Shown one piece after another: positions 30,430 through 34,031 of a stretch of 34,031 nt of DNA. Source of the stretch: Rhodospirillaceae bacterium BRH_c57 (lineage in GTDB: Bacteria; Pseudomonadota; Alphaproteobacteria; Rhodospirillales; Rhodospirillaceae). Location of the stretch: assembly GCA_000961745.1 (NCBI GenBank), contig LAEA01000063.1, positions 1-34,031 of the forward strand, given 5' to 3'. The notes under the pieces were generated by a model, which was not told the DNA's origin, did no database searches, and saw only the letters and a program-made list of their open reading frames with translations. Positions within the stretch are counted from its first letter, which is position 1, and the number at the start of each line of letters is the position of its first letter. Made by a program: the position numbers and the translations under genes.

Positions 30430-32019
30430 ATGATGGGCAAGCAATTCAGACCGATGGGCGAGGACTTCCAGGAAGCGGTTATGGCGGTCAGGCGTGCGTG
30501 CCCCCACCGCAATGACAAGCAGGATGCCGTGGCGATACGCACGGCGGCCCTGGCGATGGCGGGGCTTCGTTCCGCACCGACCTTTGGTCAGGTAATGCTG
30601 GCCGCCTCGTGGGCGAGAATGCGGCCCACCACTGAGGTATCAGACACCTATTCGTTGGCGGCGACCAAGGATGCGGCGGCAAGGATGGTTCTGGCCTTCG
30701 ACCCCAGCAGGGCCGACAACGTGAAGTCCGTGATGGCGGCTACAGGGCTGCCGAACGCCGTGAAGGCGATGGCCGCCATGGTCTACCGCGACCCTAACAG
30801 AATGGTGAGGGAGGCCGCCCGTGAGATCAAGCTCGTCCATGGCAAGGACGACCAGTTTTTGCCCGCGATCATCAGCGCCGTCCACCGGCGGGTCACCCAC
30901 GGCACCCTCTTTGAGAACGCCGAGCGCATAAGTGCGGTGGCCAGCACCGACCTCTCCTACATGAAGGCATCGGAGAAGGCATGGGCGACACTCTTTGCGG
31001 GGGATGTGGACGATGCCCTGTCTGAGGCCGATGCCAAGCTCTACGAGACGATAGGGCGAGTATCATCCCTTGATGAGAAGATCGGGGCGTGGTTTGAGGG
31101 AGCCTCGGAGGACTTCGCGGTTAACGACACCTTCAACGATCTTGAAAAGATCCGCCGCGAGATCGACGCCATCAAAAAGTGCTCGCAGGATGCCGGCAGC
31201 ATGTCCGACCAAGCGGTCGTTGAGACCTGTGCGGAATTGAATGGGACCGTTGAAAGGCTTCAGAAATCCCTTAAGGGCCACGCCAGCACAGAGCTGTCTT
31301 CAGACATCGTGAAAGCCTTGCGCGATCAATACACGGCGGTTGGCGACTTGCCCGATGCGGCAGACCGCATGATCAAGTGCGAGTCCGCGCTGAGCGACCT
31401 TGGCGCCATCAACCGTTCGTTTGAGAAGAAGGGCGACGGCAGCTTCAAGGCGATCTCGGAGGAGACCAAGGCGGTCGCTGCCATGTACTTCATGGCGCTG
31501 AAGCAGGCGGTGGACGGCACCCTCGGCGACCCTGGCAAGGTGCAGGCCCTCGCCGAGGTCGTGACGAAGGCTTCCGAGGCCATGAAGCCTGTTCTGAAGA
31601 CCTTCCACCCCAATTCGTCTGCAGACAGACACAAGGCACTTGCACAGCCCTCCATCCAGGTGCTCACGCCCGCCGCCGAGATGCTCCGCAAGCAGATGGG
31701 GTGCATCAGCTACTCGCGCGAGTCGGCGGCCAGCTCCGCCGATGAGGCAAAGGCGATCATCGACGCATACAAGGTCTATTGCTCAACCGTCGGTCCAGCC
31801 GGGCCGATCTACGTCGCCGCCAAGGAGGTCTACCTTGCGATGCCGGCGGACGAGCGTGTCGGGGTGCTGATCGATGTCCGCAAGGATATGGGAGACCCGA
31901 CCCTCAAGGCTGCGCCGACCTTCAAGGCGGCGAAGGAACAGAAGCGTTTCGTCGGCAACATGCTGTCCGATATGGCGGCCAGCAAGGCCCCGCCAAGGGC
32001 GGTGGAGATGTCTGGCTGA
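30430..32019 (+). CDS. Helical hypothetical protein, 529 aa
   Basis: Two adjacent in-frame ATGs (30430, 30433) follow GGGAGGTAGGT. The protein starts MMGKQFRPMGEDFQEAVMAV and is soluble and alpha-helical throughout, with segments such as FNDLEKIRREIDAIKKCSQ and SEETKAVAAMYFMALKQAV. No enzyme motif, signal peptide or membrane segment is seen. It is the last of the run of helical proteins and the last gene with an upstream motif copy. It ends about 100 bp before the methyltransferase, which has a hairpin leader but no motif. Function unknown. Confidence 0.7.
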   Translation: MMGKQFRPMGEDFQEAVMAVRRACPHRNDKQDAVAIRTAALAMAGLRSAPTFGQVMLAASWARMRPTTEVSDTYSLAATKDAAARMVLAFDPSRADNVKSVMAATGLPNAVKAMAAMVYRDPNRMVREAAREIKLVHGKDDQFLPAIISAVHRRVTHGTLFENAERISAVASTDLSYMKASEKAWATLFAGDVDDALSEADAKLYETIGRVSSLDEKIGAWFEGASEDFAVNDTFNDLEKIRREIDAIKKCSQDAGSMSDQAVVETCAELNGTVERLQKSLKGHASTELSSDIVKALRDQYTAVGDLPDAADRMIKCESALSDLGAINRSFEKKGDGSFKAISEETKAVAAMYFMALKQAVDGTLGDPGKVQALAEVVTKASEAMKPVLKTFHPNSSADRHKALAQPSIQVLTPAAEMLRKQMGCISYSRESAASSADEAKAIIDAYKVYCSTVGPAGPIYVAAKEVYLAMPADERVGVLIDVRKDMGDPTLKAAPTFKAAKEQKRFVGNMLSDMAASKAPPRAVEMSG

Positions 32020-32086
32020 AGATATCCATATCTATAGAGACAAACTAGGCAGCAGAGCCCCCGCCGACGCCGGGTGTGTTCGTCAG

Positions 32087-32121
32087 TGCATCCTCCGAGA
32101 GAATTCAAATCGGAGGATGCA
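32087..32121 (+). promoter_or_regulatory. Perfect 12-bp hairpin enclosing the methyltransferase ribosome binding site
   Basis: TGCATCCTCCGA, an 11-base loop, TCGGAGGATGCA. The right arm contains GGAGG and ends directly against the ATG at 32122. In RNA the ribosome binding site would be fully paired; as DNA the dyad could be an operator for the methyltransferase itself. Confidence 0.8.
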
Positions 32122-33423
32122 ATGGACAGCAAGTATAAAGGCCGAAACCCCAACCTTGACTACCTCGACCACTTCGGTGCGGACGGTCGTAAGATTCTCT
32201 GGGATACCGAGGCGACAGGTGTCGTCCCTATCCTGATGACGGAGTGCTTTGCGGGCGTGGGGGCACCCTACGTCGCCTCGTCAGGCCTGCCGATCAAGAC
32301 GGTGGCGATCTCCGAGCACAGCGGCCTCGCACCCTCCCAATGTGCGGTTTGGGCGACCCGTGCCCCCGAGGTGACGAACCTCGACGACATCACCGCCGGC
32401 GACTTCGTGCCCCGCATGATGGAACTCCTGGAGGAGGAGAAGCGTAAGAACCCGCTGTACGGCCTCAACCCGGTCACCGCCATCTTCGGCGGCTCTCCGT
32501 GCCAGGCGTTTTCCTTTGCCGGCAAGCGTCAGGGTCTTCGCGACGACCGCGGAAACCTGGCCCTCCGCTACGCGAACGTGGCCATCGAGGGCGGATACGA
32601 CATCGTGGGCTGGGAGAACGTGGTCGGAGCACTCTCGGACAAGACCAACGGCTTCGGCCACCTCATCGGCCTCCTTTCCGGCCTGAGCCGCATGAAGATC
32701 GACTGGTCGCCCCTGATCTGCGACGACCGCTTTCTGAAGGCCGTCGAGGCTTCCGAGGGATTGGCCTCCCAGGAGGAGGGCGTGATCGACCTCCCCGCGT
32801 TCATGGACTCCAACCCGCACGCCGCCGAGGCCCTGCTGACCGACGAGGGCTTTAAGGCCGTGGCCTGTGCCGACACCGTGAAGGCCGAGGTGTTGGCGGA
32901 CGACCTCAAGGCGAAGGTGAAGGCGGGCGATGTGGCCTGCCCGAAGGCGGCGAAGGCGGTGCTCTCAGGCGACCGCCAGGCGTTCCTCGACGCGATGGCG
33001 GAGTCCTCCGATCCGATCGACGAGTGCCTCATCCACCTCGCCCCGTTCTGCACGGCGGCCCACGAGCTCGTGTCTCCCGAATCCTGGTGGACGAAGGTGA
33101 TGGGTAAGCACGGGCAGCGGTGGCCGTCTGCGGGCGTCGTCGTCGGTCCCGAGCGAGTGTTGGCATGGCGAGTGATGGACGCACAGGAGTACGGCGTCCC
33201 GCAGCGTCGCAAGCGGGTCTTCCTGTTCGCCGTCAAGGCCGGCAGCGGTCTCGACCCGACCAAGTTCCTGTTCGATTTCCCGGAGGGCGTCTCCGGCGAG
33301 CCTGGCTTCTCCCGCAAGCCCGACCTCGTCGTGGACGGCGAGAAGGGGAAGGTCATGGTGTTCGTGCCCGACGTGAAGATGAAGAAGTTCGGCACCTCGA
33401 TCGAACCGCACTGGGGGGGGTAG
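32122..33423 (+). CDS. C5-cytosine DNA methyltransferase, C-terminally truncated, 433 aa
   Basis: Transfers a methyl group from S-adenosylmethionine to C5 of cytosine in DNA. ATG 32122 is set by GGAGG seven bases upstream; the in-frame ATG at 32074 lies upstream of the hairpin. Motif I is ECFAGVGAP (about 41-49), motif IV GGSPCQAFSFAG with catalytic C127, motif VI WENVVG (E165), motif VIII EYGVPQRRKRVFLFA (about 353-367). An unusually long stretch (about 170-340) separates VI from VIII, and after VIII only about 65 residues remain. No target recognition domain or motifs IX and X are visible. The frame ends at TAG right after a run of eight G. Either it is truncated at a junction or frameshifted there. 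No restriction gene is nearby. Confidence 0.9.
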   Translation: MDSKYKGRNPNLDYLDHFGADGRKILWDTEATGVVPILMTECFAGVGAPYVASSGLPIKTVAISEHSGLAPSQCAVWATRAPEVTNLDDITAGDFVPRMMELLEEEKRKNPLYGLNPVTAIFGGSPCQAFSFAGKRQGLRDDRGNLALRYANVAIEGGYDIVGWENVVGALSDKTNGFGHLIGLLSGLSRMKIDWSPLICDDRFLKAVEASEGLASQEEGVIDLPAFMDSNPHAAEALLTDEGFKAVACADTVKAEVLADDLKAKVKAGDVACPKAAKAVLSGDRQAFLDAMAESSDPIDECLIHLAPFCTAAHELVSPESWWTKVMGKHGQRWPSAGVVVGPERVLAWRVMDAQEYGVPQRRKRVFLFAVKAGSGLDPTKFLFDFPEGVSGEPGFSRKPDLVVDGEKGKVMVFVPDVKMKKFGTSIEPHWGG

Positions 33424-33498
33424 ACCCAACAGTTGTGTCACCAGCCGCCATCTGGTGAGTCCGGATCAGGACCGATCTCACACCTCGATGGTCAGTAA
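33424..33498. other. Junction between the methyltransferase and the right-hand gene cluster
   Basis: Begins directly after the G8 run. No terminator, motif copy or IS terminus is recognisable. Other frames across the G-run extend only 11-27 codons past the tract, so a simple frameshift would not restore the missing domains. Confidence 0.4.
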
Positions 33499-33567
33499 CT
33501 AGTCGGCGGGGCAAGCAGCGATCTTGTCGGCATGCCACATGACGTTTCCCTTCCTACCTGCGGGCAT
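33499..33567 (-). CDS. Very small frame, 22 aa, coupled to the preceding gene
   Basis: ATG 33567 overlaps the stop of the 29-aa frame as TGATG. It reads MPAGRKGNVMWHADKIAACP and then AD before TAG. It is either a short peptide or the remnant of a longer gene. The tight overlap is the main argument that it is translated. Confidence 0.35.
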   Translation of the reverse strand: MPAGRKGNVMWHADKIAACPAD

Positions 33568-33656
33568 CACGTCACCAGCCTTGGCCGCCTGCGGTCAATG
33601 GCGGCGTCCCGCTCTTCTGGCGTCTGCACCGCGATGACAATCCACCAGCCGATCAT
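33567..33656 (-). CDS. Very small frame, 29 aa, coupled to the preceding gene
   Basis: ATG 33656 overlaps the stop of the 119-aa gene as ATGA. It starts MIGWWIVIAVQTPEERDAAI, a short hydrophobic beginning followed by a charged helix (DRRRPRLVT). The overlaps at both ends imply translational coupling. Confidence 0.4.
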   Translation of the reverse strand: MIGWWIVIAVQTPEERDAAIDRRRPRLVT

Positions 33657-34012
33657 CCGTCACCGTCCAGGTTGCCATAACACAAGCTGTCCGGGTAAAG
33701 CGCCGTCAACCGCGACAATGTGTCCTGTATCTCTTCCAGCTTGGTCATCATGTAGGACACCTGTTCGTCCAGGTTACCGGCCAGTTCAAACAGGTCGGCC
33801 ACTTGGCTGCGCGATCTCTCGTTGATGACCGCCATCGCCAGTTGGTGCAGCTTCAGCAGGTCGGTTCGAAGCTGCGGCGGGGTGGCGTATTCACCATCGT
33901 TGAGATCATCGCGCAACTCGTCTACGACATCGACCGCGCGCAGCAGCGAGTGCGTCTCGAAATTCTCGGGGGACAGCTTGTCCCATTCTTCGTCGGTGAT
34001 GCGGGCAGCCAT
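33653..34012 (-). CDS. Helical hypothetical protein, 119 aa
   Basis: ATG 34012 overlaps the stop of an upstream minus-strand gene that enters from the window edge (TGATG; only its last codons, LTGAP, are visible), and GGAG lies seven bases before the ATG. It begins MAARITDEEWDKLSPENFET and is acidic and helical, with a coiled-coil-like second half (VADLFELAGNLDEQVSYMMT, KLEEIQDTLSRL). The end overlaps the next small frame. This compact coupled arrangement and the absence of the recurring motif differ from the rest of the window, so it probably belongs to another module. Family not recognised. Confidence 0.7.
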   Translation of the reverse strand: MAARITDEEWDKLSPENFETHSLLRAVDVVDELRDDLNDGEYATPPQLRTDLLKLHQLAMAVINERSRSQVADLFELAGNLDEQVSYMMTKLEEIQDTLSRLTALYPDSLCYGNLDGDG

Positions 34013-34031
34013 CAGGGGGCTCCGGTCAGGC

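Noticed and set aside
33158-33170. TGTTGGCATGGCG inside the methyltransferase gene as another regulatory site
   Set aside because: It matches the G-form, but it lies within conserved motif VIII coding sequence (ERVLAWRVMD) with no gene start downstream, so chance is more likely.
32122-33423. A type II restriction-modification system
   Set aside because: No endonuclease or controller gene lies next to the methyltransferase, and the methyltransferase itself lacks its recognition domain.
1-34031. CRISPR array or tRNA/rRNA genes
   Set aside because: I saw no regularly spaced direct repeats of 25-40 bp and no cloverleaf or rRNA-like stretch. The recurring motif is spaced by whole genes and is not an array.

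Overview
This is a GC-rich window that looks alphaproteobacterial. It carries a palindromic repeat whose translation contains MAGLDPAIH, a signature I associate with alphaproteobacterial genomes, and IS3- and IS630-family insertion sequences. Most of it (about 0.4-33.4 kb) reads as one coherent accessory element, such as a large plasmid, a phage-plasmid or an integrated element. It holds DNA-handling enzymes and a long run of unfamiliar proteins, but no capsid, terminase, replication initiator, partition or conjugation gene that I can recognise. The replicon type is therefore open.

Layout. 1-340: the 5' end of an IS3-type orfA, which truncates a small gene (309-626). 774-3752 (minus): a hypothetical gene and a SMARCAL1-like SNF2 helicase. 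3993-5137: a complete IS630 element. 5163-6903 (plus): a secreted protein and a transglutaminase-like protein. 7042-7331: a 290-bp non-autonomous element with 8-bp target duplications. 7338-10430 (minus): mostly small envelope proteins (two lipoproteins, two membrane peptides) and three hypotheticals. 10668-13727 (plus): an XPD/DinG-like helicase with a possible Fe-S cluster. 14256-22082 (plus): four large exported or membrane-anchored proteins, three of them sharing a repeated Cys-containing module. 22259-23149: an EAL-domain c-di-GMP phosphodiesterase. 23238-32019: large soluble helical proteins and an HU-like protein. 32122-33423: a C5 cytosine methyltransferase lacking its C-terminus. 33499-34031 (minus): a different, tightly overlapping cluster of small genes.

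The strongest unexplained signal is a short conserved sequence, TGTTGACATACGGAYW with a variant TGTTGGCATGAA. It lies about 30-105 bp (usually 45-80) upstream of nearly every start codon between 0.6 and 30.4 kb, on both strands and always oriented toward the gene. It is not found upstream of the two plus-strand genes next to the IS630 copy or in the right-end cluster. I infer one regulon under a dedicated regulator, sigma factor or polymerase. A second theme is the exported family at 14-22 kb next to a c-di-GMP enzyme and the giant helical proteins, which could together form an envelope-associated or extracellular structure. That is inference, as none of these proteins has a function I recognise.
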